In this document: positions 15,898-24,145 of the stretch, piece by piece
How positions within the stretch are numbered: the stretch's first letter is position 1
Layout of the letters: each line of letters opens with the position of its first letter
NCBI GenBank assembly: GCA_046297495.1
Contig: JBKBIP010000048.1
Coordinates: forward strand, 1-30,139
Origin: JBKBIP01 sp046297495
Lineage (GTDB): Bacteria; Planctomycetota; Planctomycetia; Gemmatales; Gemmataceae
Direction: 5' to 3'
DNA: 30,139 bases
Program-made: the position numbers and the translations under genes
The notes under the pieces: model-generated
What the model saw: the letters and a program-made list of their open reading frames with translations, nothing else
What the model was told of the DNA's origin: nothing
Databases searched by the model: none

Positions 15898-16995
15898 ATG
15901 CTTTCACAATACTCCTCCTATTCGCGGCGTGAATTCTTGCACACCCTGACGGCGGCGGGGCTGGCGGCGAGTCTGCCGGCCTACAGCGGGGGACAAGACA
16001 AGGCCCAGCCTCGCTTGGCGCTGGGTATCGACAATTTCGCCGTCCGGGCCATGGGTTGGAAGGGGCAACAGCTGGTGGACTACGCGGCATCGCTTGAGGT
16101 GGATTCCCTATTCATCACCGATCTGGATGGTTTCGGCGGCTTGGCGGATGGGCACCTGCGCGACCTGCGCCAGCGGGCGGCGGACAAGGGATTGGCCATC
16201 CAGGCTGGCACCTGGAGCATCTGCCCGACGTCGCTGTCGTTTCGCAAGGATTGGGGGACGGCGGAGGAGCACTTGGCGTTGGGCATTCGCGTGGCCCAGG
16301 CGGTCGGTTCGCCGATCATCCGTGTCATTCTCGGCAGCCGCCGCGACCGTCTCACCGAAGGAGGGATCGACGCCCGCATCCGCGACACGGTGCAGGTGCT
16401 CAAGGCTTGTCGCCGCCGGGCCATCGATGCCGGCGTCAAGGTGGCAATGGAAAATCACGCGGGGGACCTGCACTCACTGGAGCTGGTCCGGCTCATCGAG
16501 GAAGCGGGCAAGGATTACGTCGGCGCCAACATGGATTCAGGCAACGCCGCCTGGACGCTCGAAGATCCGCTGCACAACCTGGAAAACCTGGGGCCGTATG
16601 TGCTGACCACCAGCCTGCGCGATGCCGTCGCCTGGGAAAGCGACAACGGCGTGACTGTGCAATGGACGGCGATGGGCAGCGGCACCATCGATTGGCCCAG
16701 GTACTTCCGTCGCTTCGCCGAGCTATGCTCCGCCGCCCCGGTTCACATCGAAACCATCTCCGGCTTCAACCACGAGCTGGCCATCAAGCAAGAGGAGTTC
16801 TGGAAAGCCTGGCCGCACGGCAAACCAAAGGGCTTCGATCATTTCCTGGCTTGGGCCAAGCGCGGCCAACCCCGCCCCCCGCGCCAGGTTCCCGACAACG
16901 TGGACCGCCAACGCGCCGACCAAGAGTTCCAACGCGCGGACCTGGAAAAGAGCATCCGCTATTGCAAGGAGATCGGCTTGGGGCGGAAACGGTGA
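15898..16995 (+). CDS. Tat-exported sugar phosphate isomerase/epimerase-like TIM barrel
   Basis: This is a 365-residue protein with a twin-arginine signal (SRREFLHTLTAAGLAASL, R10-R11), followed by a xylose-isomerase-like TIM barrel. The barrel strands carry plausible divalent-metal ligands: E near 182 in VAMENHAG, D near 207 in GANMDSGNA, and E near 286 in HIETISGF. These fit the AP-endonuclease-2 / sugar isomerase fold. Tat export suggests a cofactor- or metal-loaded enzyme acting in the periplasm on a sugar or cyclitol. Homologues in planctomycetes are usually annotated only as sugar phosphate isomerase/epimerase, so the name should not be taken as a known reaction. The C-terminal ~50 residues are charged and may lie outside the barrel. 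It appears monocistronic. Confidence 0.85.
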   Translation: MLSQYSSYSRREFLHTLTAAGLAASLPAYSGGQDKAQPRLALGIDNFAVRAMGWKGQQLVDYAASLEVDSLFITDLDGFGGLADGHLRDLRQRAADKGLAIQAGTWSICPTSLSFRKDWGTAEEHLALGIRVAQAVGSPIIRVILGSRRDRLTEGGIDARIRDTVQVLKACRRRAIDAGVKVAMENHAGDLHSLELVRLIEEAGKDYVGANMDSGNAAWTLEDPLHNLENLGPYVLTTSLRDAVAWESDNGVTVQWTAMGSGTIDWPRYFRRFAELCSAAPVHIETISGFNHELAIKQEEFWKAWPHGKPKGFDHFLAWAKRGQPRPPRQVPDNVDRQRADQEFQRADLEKSIRYCKEIGLGRKR

Positions 16996-17092
16996 AACAA
17001 CCGAACTAACCCTGCTTGCGTCCAATGCCCTGACTTCGGAGCAAAGCAGAAAACGAACTACCTAGATTGGCTTCTATACGGGGTTGCCGTTG

Positions 17093-17476
17093 ATGGTCCA
17101 TCCCGCGGCTGCTCTGGTGTCCTACTTCATGGGGACGCCTTTGGGGCTGAGCGATGTCTTGGTCAAAGGGGATGTCCTTTTTCTGGTCGTCGTGCTACTC
17201 GCCACCACGTGGGATTGGACGGTCCCGGCTATTCTCCTCACTCCCAGATCACGCGCGGGTGAGGAATTGCTCAGTTATATTGCGTTTATTGTCTTGGTTC
17301 TGGCACTGCTGTTTTACACTCTTATCCATGGTGGGCTGATTCCGACTCGGCTTCTCGGCGCGGCCCCCATCGCCAACCCAGATGGAGTGGTGTTATTGCG
17401 TGGCATGTCCTTTGTTGGCGGCATGACTTTAGGTGGCGTACAATACTATAGGCTTCGACGCCGCGGCCGGATCTGA
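17093..17476 (+). CDS. Small integral membrane protein, unknown function
   Basis: This product of 127 residues has about three or four hydrophobic segments. They are near 3-15 (AAALVSYFMG), 25-48 (VLFLVVVLLATTWDWTVPAILL), 57-78 (YIAFIVLVLALLFYTLI) and a weaker one near 103-115. The C-terminus is basic (RLRRRGRI), suggesting that it faces the cytoplasm. I do not recognise a family. The start is uncertain: the ATG at 17093 and an upstream TTG at 17084 are both possible and neither has a clear ribosome-binding site. It is the first gene of the plus-strand cluster leading to aroA and ends 15 bases before the next start. Confidence 0.6.
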   Translation: MVHPAAALVSYFMGTPLGLSDVLVKGDVLFLVVVLLATTWDWTVPAILLTPRSRAGEELLSYIAFIVLVLALLFYTLIHGGLIPTRLLGAAPIANPDGVVLLRGMSFVGGMTLGGVQYYRLRRRGRI

Positions 17477-17491
17477 AGGAGACGACTACCC

Positions 17492-17713
17492 ATGTTCACA
17501 TGGCTACGGATCGTACCAATATCCTGGTTCGTGAAGGTAATGGTTTTTGGCCTCCGGCGTCTCGATTCCGTGGAGATTCAGCGGGATGTTGGTAACGTAG
17601 TGAAAACCTTGCTGTGGGCGCGGTTGAAGACGGACGACCTGAAAGTGCAGTTTCGGCAGCCAGCGCGAATCGATGAATCAGAAGAATCGACTCACGGAAA
17701 AAATCAAGTGTGA
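17492..17713 (+). CDS. 73-residue protein upstream of aroA, unknown function
   Basis: This short reading frame has one of the best ribosome-binding sites in the region (AAGGAGA eight bases before the ATG). It begins 15 bases after the preceding gene, which supports translation. The first ~20 residues are hydrophobic (WLRIVPISWFVKVMVFGL), followed by a polar, charged C-terminal half. It could be a small membrane-associated protein or a leader peptide for aroA, whose GTG start lies 22 bases after this stop. No family is recognised. Confidence 0.5.
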   Translation: MFTWLRIVPISWFVKVMVFGLRRLDSVEIQRDVGNVVKTLLWARLKTDDLKVQFRQPARIDESEESTHGKNQV

Positions 17714-17723
17714 GCATCTCGCC

Positions 17724-17728
17724 TGGAG
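17724..17728 (+). promoter_or_regulatory. Ribosome-binding site fixing the aroA start
   Basis: TGGAG sits seven bases before the GTG at 17736. This start avoids overlap with the 73-residue gene ending at 17713, and puts the PGSKSITNRA loop about 20 residues from the N-terminus as in other EPSP synthases. Confidence 0.6.
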
Positions 17729-17735
17729 CGAAACC

Positions 17736-19034
17736 GTGACCTATCCTGACCGTCTCGAAATCATGCCGCTGACCCATCCACCCGTTGCCACGGTGCGCGT
17801 GCCGGGTTCCAAGAGCATCACCAATCGCGCTTTGGTGCTGGCGGCGTTGGCACGGAACGGTTGCGAGCTGCACGGCGTCCTACGCAGCGAAGACACGGAA
17901 GTCATGATCGAGGGTTTGCGGCAATTGGGTTTCATCTTGTCCGTTGACTGGGAACGGCACATCATTCAGGTCGCCCGGCCAGCAGCGGCGGGGATCATTC
18001 CAGCGCGCGCGGCCGACTTGTTCGTGGCCAATTCCGGCACGACCATGCGCTTTTTGACAGCGATGGTCAGTCTCGGCCAGGGGCGCTATCGGCTTGACGG
18101 CGTGCCGCGGATGCGGGAACGTCCCATCGAGGATTTGCTGACCGCCTTGGTACAACTGGGCGTGCGGGCCTACGCCGAGAACCACGACGGCTGCCCGCCG
18201 GTGATGGTGGTTTCCAGTGGATTGATCGGCGGCGCCGTGCAGATCAAGGGGGATGTCAGCAGCCAGTTCCTCAGCGGCTTGCTCCTGGCCGCTCCGTTGG
18301 CGCATCAGCCGACGACGATCAGCGTGGAAGGGCCGTTGGTGTCGTGGCCTTACGTGGCCATGACTGTGAACATGATGCGTCAATTCGGTGCCCAGGTCGA
18401 AGTGGAGGACCAAAGCGTCTTTCGCATCCCCGGCGACCAGAGCTATCGGCGGGAGTCGTTCGCCATTGAGCCGGATGCGTCGGCGGCCAGTTATTTCCTG
18501 GGCGCGGCCGCCATCACCGGCGGCACGGTCACGGTGCCAGGACTAGGGGGGGACAGTCTGCAAGGGGACGTACGCTTCGCCGACGTTCTGGCCGACATGG
18601 GGTGCCAGGCGCGGCGTGACGACACCGGACTAACGGTGCAAGGCGGCTCTTTGTGCGGCATCGACGTGGACATGAACGCCATTAGCGACACCGTAATGAC
18701 CTTAGCGGCGGTGGCCTGCTTCGCCGATGGGCCAACGACCATCCGCAACGTCGCGCACATTCGCCACAAGGAAACCGACCGCCTGGCCGCCCTGGCCGCC
18801 GAGCTGCGCAAGGTCGGCGCCGCAGTCGATGAGTTCAACGATGGCCTGACCATCCATCCGCGCCCCTTGTATGGCGCCCGGATGGAAACTTATAATGACC
18901 ATCGTATGGCGATGAGCCTGGCTTTACTCGGTTTGCGCGTTCCTCATATCATCATTCTCGATCCGGGTTGCGTGGCCAAGACCTATCCCACGTTCTTTTC
19001 CGATCTGGAGAAGCTGCGATGCTCCGATACGTAA
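17736..19034 (+). CDS. aroA: 3-phosphoshikimate 1-carboxyvinyltransferase (EPSP synthase)
   Basis: EPSP synthase catalyses the sixth shikimate-pathway step, joining phosphoenolpyruvate to shikimate 3-phosphate in the cytoplasm. The 432-residue product has all the landmarks in order. These are PGSKSITNRALVLAALA (Lys/Ser binding S3P), ANSGTTMRFLTA (PEP loop), PRMRERPIEDLL, SSQFLSGLLLAAPL, EPDASAASYF (catalytic Asp), HKETDRLAALAAELRKVGA and a C-terminal DHRMAMSLALLGLR. The PRMRERP form is more like class I than class II enzymes. The start is the GTG at 17736 with its own ribosome-binding site; an ATG at 17673 in the same frame would overlap the preceding gene. Its last 16 bases overlap the start of the coiled-coil gene. 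Confidence 0.95.
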   Translation: MTYPDRLEIMPLTHPPVATVRVPGSKSITNRALVLAALARNGCELHGVLRSEDTEVMIEGLRQLGFILSVDWERHIIQVARPAAAGIIPARAADLFVANSGTTMRFLTAMVSLGQGRYRLDGVPRMRERPIEDLLTALVQLGVRAYAENHDGCPPVMVVSSGLIGGAVQIKGDVSSQFLSGLLLAAPLAHQPTTISVEGPLVSWPYVAMTVNMMRQFGAQVEVEDQSVFRIPGDQSYRRESFAIEPDASAASYFLGAAAITGGTVTVPGLGGDSLQGDVRFADVLADMGCQARRDDTGLTVQGGSLCGIDVDMNAISDTVMTLAAVACFADGPTTIRNVAHIRHKETDRLAALAAELRKVGAAVDEFNDGLTIHPRPLYGARMETYNDHRMAMSLALLGLRVPHIIILDPGCVAKTYPTFFSDLEKLRCSDT

Positions 19035-20908
19035 ACAGTTCGCTAGTAATCATCTTCTTGCTAAATGTTTCCAGCGTCCAGGCCGCGCTCGATGCCGAAG
19101 CCGACAAACCGTACCAGCTGCGCATTGTCCTCGACGTGGCCCCACATCGGTTGCTGACACCTGTATTTCAAGGCCAGTTGCGGCGCGAGCTGCGCGACGG
19201 CTTGCAAGCGGCCCTGGGGAAGATGGGAGAAGTGGAAGTCGTGACCTCTCATCCCTTGTTGCCGGACATTCGGGCCAAGGGGCTGCAGACGGTTCTCGAT
19301 GGTTGGAAAGACGTGGACGGCGTCAAGACCCATTTCGTCTTGATCGATATGGTGGATGGCCAATACACCATCCAGACGGGGCAGCACGACGGCCTCACGG
19401 GGTTGTCCAGTCCACTGGTTCGCCAGGCTCGGACGCGCGATCGGCAGTTCGTGGCCCGGACGGCCGCTCTGTTGATCGACCGCGATTTCGGCGTGGTGGG
19501 CACGCTAGCGGCGGACGCGCAGGCGCACGCTGTGCGCGTGACTCTCAAAGGGGGTGAGTTGGGCGTGCCGCTGGAACACTGGTTGGCCAAGGGGGAAGTC
19601 TTCGCCCTGGCCCAAATCCACAGCGCCGGTGGCAAGCTCGTGTCCGAACAGGTTCCCTGGGCACTCTTGCAGCTGGTCGATGGCCCCGATAGCCACGGCG
19701 TCTGCCGGTGCCGGTTGTTTCATCGCTACGAACAACCACTACGACAAGGGCCGGGCATTGTCGGTTATCGTTGCCTCAAATTGGGCACCACGACGGCGCC
19801 ACTGCGCTTACGGCTCATCGATCGCCAAACGCTCCTGCCGCAGTCGGGTTTACAAGTCGATGTCAGCGCGCTCGGCTTGGAGCCGAATGACGAGATCAAG
19901 CAACGCGGCTCCACCGGCCCCGACGGCGTGTTGCCCATCCTGAAACCGGACTATTCCTATCGGCATGTCGCTTTCGTGCGCGTGTCCAGCGCCGGCACGC
20001 TGATCGCGCGCCTGCCGGTGCCGATTCTGGAGGATCATCTGGTGGTGGGGGCCGTGCGGGTCGATGACCGTGCCGAGGCGCGCGGCCAAATGGAGCAACG
20101 CCGCCGCCGGTTGCTCGACCGGCTGTACGACGTGCTGCTGGTGCAGAGCGACTTGGCCAAGGAGTTGAACACGCGCTTGAGCCGGCCCCAAGAACAAGCC
20201 GAGGCCCTGAAGTTGGCTCAGGAAGGCTTGCGGACCTTGATGACCGATTTACAAGCCTTGAACAGCGAAATGATTGACCTGCGCGTGGCGCTGCACGAGG
20301 CGCCGGAAAAAGTGAATTTGGATGTCCGAGAGAACGAAAAGCTGCTGCAAACTATCGTGGAGCGGCGCGACCAGCTCAAACAACTGGTCGCTCAATTGGA
20401 GGAGGCCATCCATCAAGAGAAAGACCCGAAACGGCAAGAAGCCAAAGCGTTGGTTGCTCAGGCACAGCTACTTGAGGAACAAGCGGACTTCGACCAAGCG
20501 ATCTCCTTGTACGAGAAAGCACTCGGACCACTCGGTAATCCCCAGCAGTTGCAAGAGCATCTGGCTCAATTGCGCCAAGCCTGGAAGCCGCGCGACCCAG
20601 CGCATGCCGAGGCGCGCCGTTTTTTCTACGACATCTGGGCCAAGCTCGACTCGTCGCCGACAATCCTCGCGGAGTTGCCCCGCGCCTTCGCGGCGCTGCA
20701 AACCTGCCGTCAAGCGGATGACAAGCTCACGCCACGCAAAGTGATCCACACCTGCCTGGCGCACCTCAAATTACTCAACCGGGAACAAGAGCAGCTGCAA
20801 TCCCAGGGCGGCGAGGACGCTCGCGCCAAGACCAAGGTGCTGGATGAAGTGGAAAAAAGTCTTAGTCAGTTACACCAGCAAGCCGTGGATTGGTTGCAGG
20901 GAAAATAG
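19019..20908 (+). CDS. Exported coiled-coil/TPR-like protein, translationally coupled to aroA
   Basis: The ATG at 19019 lies inside the end of aroA (16-base overlap), with GGAG in the aroA frame serving as ribosome-binding site. The two genes are therefore very likely co-translated. The 629-residue product starts with a signal peptide (about 1-23, ending SVQA). The N-terminal ~340 residues are a mixed alpha/beta region with no recognised domain. It includes a stretch that reads like a bacterial Ig- or carboxypeptidase-like fold (LRLRLIDRQTLLPQSGLQVDVSALG). A long heptad-rich coiled coil follows (about 350-510), then a TPR-like unit (ADFDQAISLYEKALGPLG, about 489-506). A periplasmic or envelope-associated role is inferred. 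It ends five bases before a family 1 palindrome. Confidence 0.75.
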   Translation: MLRYVNSSLVIIFLLNVSSVQAALDAEADKPYQLRIVLDVAPHRLLTPVFQGQLRRELRDGLQAALGKMGEVEVVTSHPLLPDIRAKGLQTVLDGWKDVDGVKTHFVLIDMVDGQYTIQTGQHDGLTGLSSPLVRQARTRDRQFVARTAALLIDRDFGVVGTLAADAQAHAVRVTLKGGELGVPLEHWLAKGEVFALAQIHSAGGKLVSEQVPWALLQLVDGPDSHGVCRCRLFHRYEQPLRQGPGIVGYRCLKLGTTTAPLRLRLIDRQTLLPQSGLQVDVSALGLEPNDEIKQRGSTGPDGVLPILKPDYSYRHVAFVRVSSAGTLIARLPVPILEDHLVVGAVRVDDRAEARGQMEQRRRRLLDRLYDVLLVQSDLAKELNTRLSRPQEQAEALKLAQEGLRTLMTDLQALNSEMIDLRVALHEAPEKVNLDVRENEKLLQTIVERRDQLKQLVAQLEEAIHQEKDPKRQEAKALVAQAQLLEEQADFDQAISLYEKALGPLGNPQQLQEHLAQLRQAWKPRDPAHAEARRFFYDIWAKLDSSPTILAELPRAFAALQTCRQADDKLTPRKVIHTCLAHLKLLNREQEQLQSQGGEDARAKTKVLDEVEKSLSQLHQQAVDWLQGK

Positions 20909-20912
20909 CAAG

Positions 20913-21000
20913 AAAAAGGGGACGCGACTCGTATTTGCTGATGGAGAGTTGATCGGGGCGGAATCTGATAACCAGCGAAATCGAGTCGCGTCCCCTTTTT
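20913..21000. repeat. Palindromic repeat, family 1, copy 2 (88 nt)
   Basis: The arms 20913-20939 and 20974-21000 start and end with the same aaaaggggacgcgactcg sequence as the copy at 192-278. The total length is almost the same, and the loop starts with the same gctgatggagag-like run. It begins five bases after a stop codon. An outer 10-bp inverted repeat (gcaagaaaaa at 20908-20917 and its complement at 21009-21018) overlaps the left arm. The T-run after the right arm would let it work as an intrinsic terminator on the plus strand. Confidence 0.88.
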
Positions 21001-21161
21001 TGGCCTCATTTTTCTTGCCAAGAGGCCAGCAAGCGGGTTTACTTAAGGGAACATTCAACAATCACCTCAATCATCTGCCTGGTGGACTGTTTGCCAGAAA
21101 CCAGCTGGAGGTTTTGAATCGTTCCACGCAAACCATCATTCTCATCTTGAGGAGTTAGCGC

Positions 21162-21743
21162 ATGAATTCTTTTCGGTGGCTTATGATCTTGGCCATGGGG
21201 CTGGGACTGGTTGGCAGCGCCATCTTGCCGGTCGGCGCTCAACCGAAGGCGCCCCAGAAGGACAACAAGGAAACGGTGATCGATTTCGATGGGCTGAAAT
21301 CGGCGGTTCCCAAGGAATGGGTCCCTGTCAAACCCGCCAATTTGCTGCGCTCGCATCAGTTTCGCCTACCTGGAAAAACACCGGCACTGGATGCCGAGGT
21401 GGCCATTCTGCCGGACGTGCGCGGCACCATCGAGCAGAACATCAATCGCTGGAAGAATCTATTTATTCCCCAAGGTGATAAAACGATCAATGAAGTGTTC
21501 CACGTCAAGAAGATGAAAGTGGGCAAAGCGGATGTGGTATTCATGGATGTCACCGGCACGTACATGCACAAGGACCGCCCGTTGGCGGACGATTCGACCG
21601 CCGTGCTGCTCCCCAATTTCCGCATGGTCGCCGTTATCATGGAGACCAAATTCGAGTCGTGTTTCGTCCGCATGATCGGCCCGGTGGCCACGGTGGAGCA
21701 ATATCAAAAAGGCTTCGAGGATTGGGTGAGGAATTTCAAATGA
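21162..21743 (+). CDS. Secreted protein of unknown function (193 aa)
   Basis: A signal peptide (about 1-27, ending GAQ) precedes a mature domain of ~165 residues. It has alternating strands and one helix (GTIEQNINRWKNLF), and a hydrophobic strand pair GKADVVFMDVTGTYM and FRMVAVIMETKFESCFVRMIGP. The pattern looks like a small alpha/beta sandwich and I recall similar proteins annotated only as hypothetical in Gemmata-type genomes. There is no catalytic motif; only one Cys is present in the mature part. GAGG nine bases before the ATG supports the start. It follows the family 1 palindrome by 160 bases and seems to have its own promoter. Confidence 0.75.
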   Translation: MNSFRWLMILAMGLGLVGSAILPVGAQPKAPQKDNKETVIDFDGLKSAVPKEWVPVKPANLLRSHQFRLPGKTPALDAEVAILPDVRGTIEQNINRWKNLFIPQGDKTINEVFHVKKMKVGKADVVFMDVTGTYMHKDRPLADDSTAVLLPNFRMVAVIMETKFESCFVRMIGPVATVEQYQKGFEDWVRNFK

Positions 21744-21826
21744 TTGTGAGTTGCCTATCGATGGTTTAGGCGCGCGGACTGCCGATTCCTGCGCGCTGCA
21801 CCATCCATTCGCTTGGGAGAACGCCT

Positions 21827-22087
21827 ATGGAAGATTTTCAAGGTCAATTACTGAAAGAGGGACAAGTCTTCATCGAACAGGTCCAAGGGCGCATGATGGT
21901 GGACCTCGGTCCCAACGGGGAACAATACTGGTCGGGATTCTTCCCGGTGCCGGAGGGGCACGTTGTTCAGTTGGATGATGAGTTCGACATGATACTGGCC
22001 AATGGCCGGAGCAATCGAGTGCGCATCGAACGTGTCAACGCCATGGGGCCAAGCCTGGTCGCCAGCTTCAGCACCGTGCGCATGTGA
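21827..22087 (+). CDS. Small hypothetical protein (86 aa)
   Basis: This is an 86-residue cytoplasmic protein without signal peptide or membrane segment. It has strand-like stretches (GQVFIEQVQGRMMVDLG, VRIERVNAMGPSLVASFSTV) and an acidic EFDMILANG turn, suggesting a compact beta-barrel-like fold. No family is recognised. GGGAGA lies about six bases before the ATG, and a hairpin with a short T-rich run follows the stop. It reads in the same direction as the secreted 193-residue gene, 83 bases after it. Confidence 0.6.
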   Translation: MEDFQGQLLKEGQVFIEQVQGRMMVDLGPNGEQYWSGFFPVPEGHVVQLDDEFDMILANGRSNRVRIERVNAMGPSLVASFSTVRM

Positions 22088-22095
22088 ATGATCTT

Positions 22096-22135
22096 CCGTT
22101 GAGCGAGCGTGCGCTTGCCCGCTCAACGGTTTATT
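22096..22135 (+). terminator. Probable intrinsic terminator before glgC
   Basis: The 10-bp arms ccgttgagcg (22096-22105) and cgctcaacgg (22120-22129) pair perfectly and are followed by tttatt. It lies nine bases after the 86-residue gene. It also argues against a glgC start at 22109, which would fall in the stem. Confidence 0.75.
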
Positions 22136-22246
22136 CCCCTGCCCTCTACCCGGAAACGTAGTATCATCATAAGAAGAAAGTTCGACTTATCGCGCCCTCG
22201 TGTGACATCTCAGCAGCCTGAAAGCCAACAATTAGTGAGGCAGGGA

Positions 22247-23533
22247 ATGGAAAATGTGCTTAGCTTGATTCTGGGCGGCGGTCGCGGCACCCGCTTGTAT
22301 CCGCTGACGAAATTGCGCAGTAAGCCGGCGGTTCCGGTGGCCAGCAAGTATCGCTTGATTGACATTCCCATCAGCAATTGCATCAACAGTGGCTTGCGGC
22401 GTATTTATGTCCTGACGCAATTCCTCAGCGTCAGCTTGCACCGCCACATCGCCAATACCTACAAGTTCGATCCGTTCAGCCGAGGCTTCGTCGAAGTGCT
22501 GGCCGCCCAGCAGACTAACGAAACCGCCGGCTGGTACCAAGGGACCGCCGATGCCGTTCGTCAACAGATTCGCTATGTCCAGGAAGACGGTTGTGATGCC
22601 GTGTTGATTCTCTCCGGCGATCAGCTCTACCGCATGGACTTTAGCAAGCTGATTCAAACCCACAAAGCCACTAACGCCGATCTGACGATTGCCGTGCTGC
22701 CGGTCCACCGCGAGCAAGTATCGGCGTTCGGCATCATGCGGCTGGACGATGCTGGGCGGGTAGTCGGCTTTGTCGAGAAACCGAAAGAGGAAGCCCAGTT
22801 GGAGCCGTTGGTCACGCCGACGGAATGGATCGAGACCCGCGGCATCCCGGCGCGCGGGCGGCAATTCATGGCCAGCATGGGCATTTATCTGTTCAACCGT
22901 GATGTGCTGTTCGACCTGCTCAACACGCCGCCGCTGGCCACCGATTTCGGCAAGGAAGTCTTTCCGCGTAGTCTCAGCAAATACCGGGTGCAAGCTCACT
23001 TATTTGATGGTTATTGGGAAGATTTGGGGACGATCCAATCCTATCACGAAGCCAGCTTGGCCTTGGCCAGCGACAATCCGCCATTCGATTTTCATAGTCC
23101 TGAAGGTGTCATCTACACGCGCATGCGTTTCTTGCCGGCCTCGCGCATCAGCGCCGCCCATCTGGAACAATGCCTGGTCAGCGACGGTTGCATGGTCGAA
23201 GCCGGCTCGCGCATTGAACGGAGCACCATCGGCGTCCGCAGTCGCATTGGGCGCGACGTCACCATCCGCGACACGGTGATCATCGGCGCCGACCGCTTCG
23301 AGACCGACGAGGAACGGGCGGAGAATCGCCGCAAGGGCATTCCCGATCTCACCATCGGCGACGGCAGTGTCATCGAGCGAGCCATCGTGGACAAGGACTG
23401 CCGGATTGGCAAGAACGTGCGCATCGTCAATGAACAGCAAGTGCCCGAAGCCGAAACGGAATTGTACGTCATCCGCGAAGGCATCGTCGTGATCCCCAAG
23501 GGAACCATCATCCCGGATGGCACGGTGATCTGA
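22247..23533 (+). CDS. glgC: Glucose-1-phosphate adenylyltransferase (ADP-glucose pyrophosphorylase)
   Basis: GlgC makes ADP-glucose from glucose-1-phosphate and ATP, the committed step of bacterial glycogen synthesis, and is usually allosterically regulated. The 428-residue product starts MENVLSLILGGGRGTRLYPLT, the nucleotide-binding loop. It then has the Lys in LRSKPAVPV, YQGTADAVRQQ, the metal-binding SGDQLYRMD, FVEKPKEE and GIYLFN. A C-terminal left-handed beta-helix is shown by repeated [V/I]-G-x-x-[S/T]-x-I runs (for example STIGVRSRIGRDVTIRD). The length matches the family. ATG 22247 is chosen over the far longer open frame because GAGGCAGGGA precedes it and the extra residues look random. 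No other glycogen gene is adjacent. Confidence 0.95.
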   Translation: MENVLSLILGGGRGTRLYPLTKLRSKPAVPVASKYRLIDIPISNCINSGLRRIYVLTQFLSVSLHRHIANTYKFDPFSRGFVEVLAAQQTNETAGWYQGTADAVRQQIRYVQEDGCDAVLILSGDQLYRMDFSKLIQTHKATNADLTIAVLPVHREQVSAFGIMRLDDAGRVVGFVEKPKEEAQLEPLVTPTEWIETRGIPARGRQFMASMGIYLFNRDVLFDLLNTPPLATDFGKEVFPRSLSKYRVQAHLFDGYWEDLGTIQSYHEASLALASDNPPFDFHSPEGVIYTRMRFLPASRISAAHLEQCLVSDGCMVEAGSRIERSTIGVRSRIGRDVTIRDTVIIGADRFETDEERAENRRKGIPDLTIGDGSVIERAIVDKDCRIGKNVRIVNEQQVPEAETELYVIREGIVVIPKGTIIPDGTVI

Positions 23534-24145
23534 AAGGTTTTTCCGCTCGGCCTGGCCGCAAGCGTTGATCCCGTCGCTTTCATCCTCCTTCACGCTCCTC
23601 CCCAAGCGAACATCCCCAACAATGGGAGAACGAAATGGATCGAGGTCACACACTGATCCTACTGCTTTACCCGCGCCGAAGCAAGCAGGCGCCGTCCGCC
23701 GTTTCCCCACGGGGGAATGTGCCAGCCACCGTGTTCGGCAGGGCGCAGCTGCCATCCAGCAACTGAAGACATGAATCATTTTTTTTCAAAACCAAGAGGA
23801 GAAAAACGCAATCCCCTCAATCGATGGACCTATTTTCCGAGACGGCGGGGTGAGCGATTTTGTTGCGACATAATAAAGTCCTAACAAAAACGGGCGCTGA
23901 TGGCGGATTCACCCAACCTATTCGGCTATTCACTTTAGCAAGCCCCTTCATTTCGTCCCCTTTGGTTCCCGTCCAACAAGAGTTGCTTCCCCCTCTAATG
24001 AGTCGCTAGAGCGACCTTCGTCCAAACTAGCGGTAATCCCCCCTGATCAAGACTCGTTCTGTCTCCCGTCTGGCTCGGTTTTGTTATTCCCGTTCGTTCC
24101 TTGATGACGTGTCGGGGCTCTTCGTCCGGAGTGCGGAGTATGGTT
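23534..24145. other. 612-nt region between glgC and the PilZ gene, largely without a clear gene
   Basis: Apart from a doubtful 43-codon reading frame (23635-23766) I see no gene. The DNA from about 23860 on is richer in A and T than its surroundings. A short 6-bp hairpin (gtcgct-ag-agcgac) lies at 24002-24015. The region could hold the promoter of the PilZ gene or a small RNA, but no promoter or recognised RNA is supported. Confidence 0.5.
23635..23766 (+). CDS. Doubtful small ORF (43 aa)
   Basis: The ATG at 23635 has GGGAGA five bases upstream. The frame runs 43 codons to a TGA, in the otherwise empty region after glgC. The product is basic and Pro/Ser-rich (LILLLYPRRSKQAP near the start). 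The frame does not look like a known protein and a chance open frame is quite possible in GC-rich DNA. Confidence 0.2.
   Translation: MDRGHTLILLLYPRRSKQAPSAVSPRGNVPATVFGRAQLPSSN

Noticed and set aside
22109..22246. N-terminal extension of glgC by 46 residues
   Set aside because: The extension lies in a terminator hairpin, and its residues are not seen in GlgC. ATG 22247 has a better ribosome-binding site.
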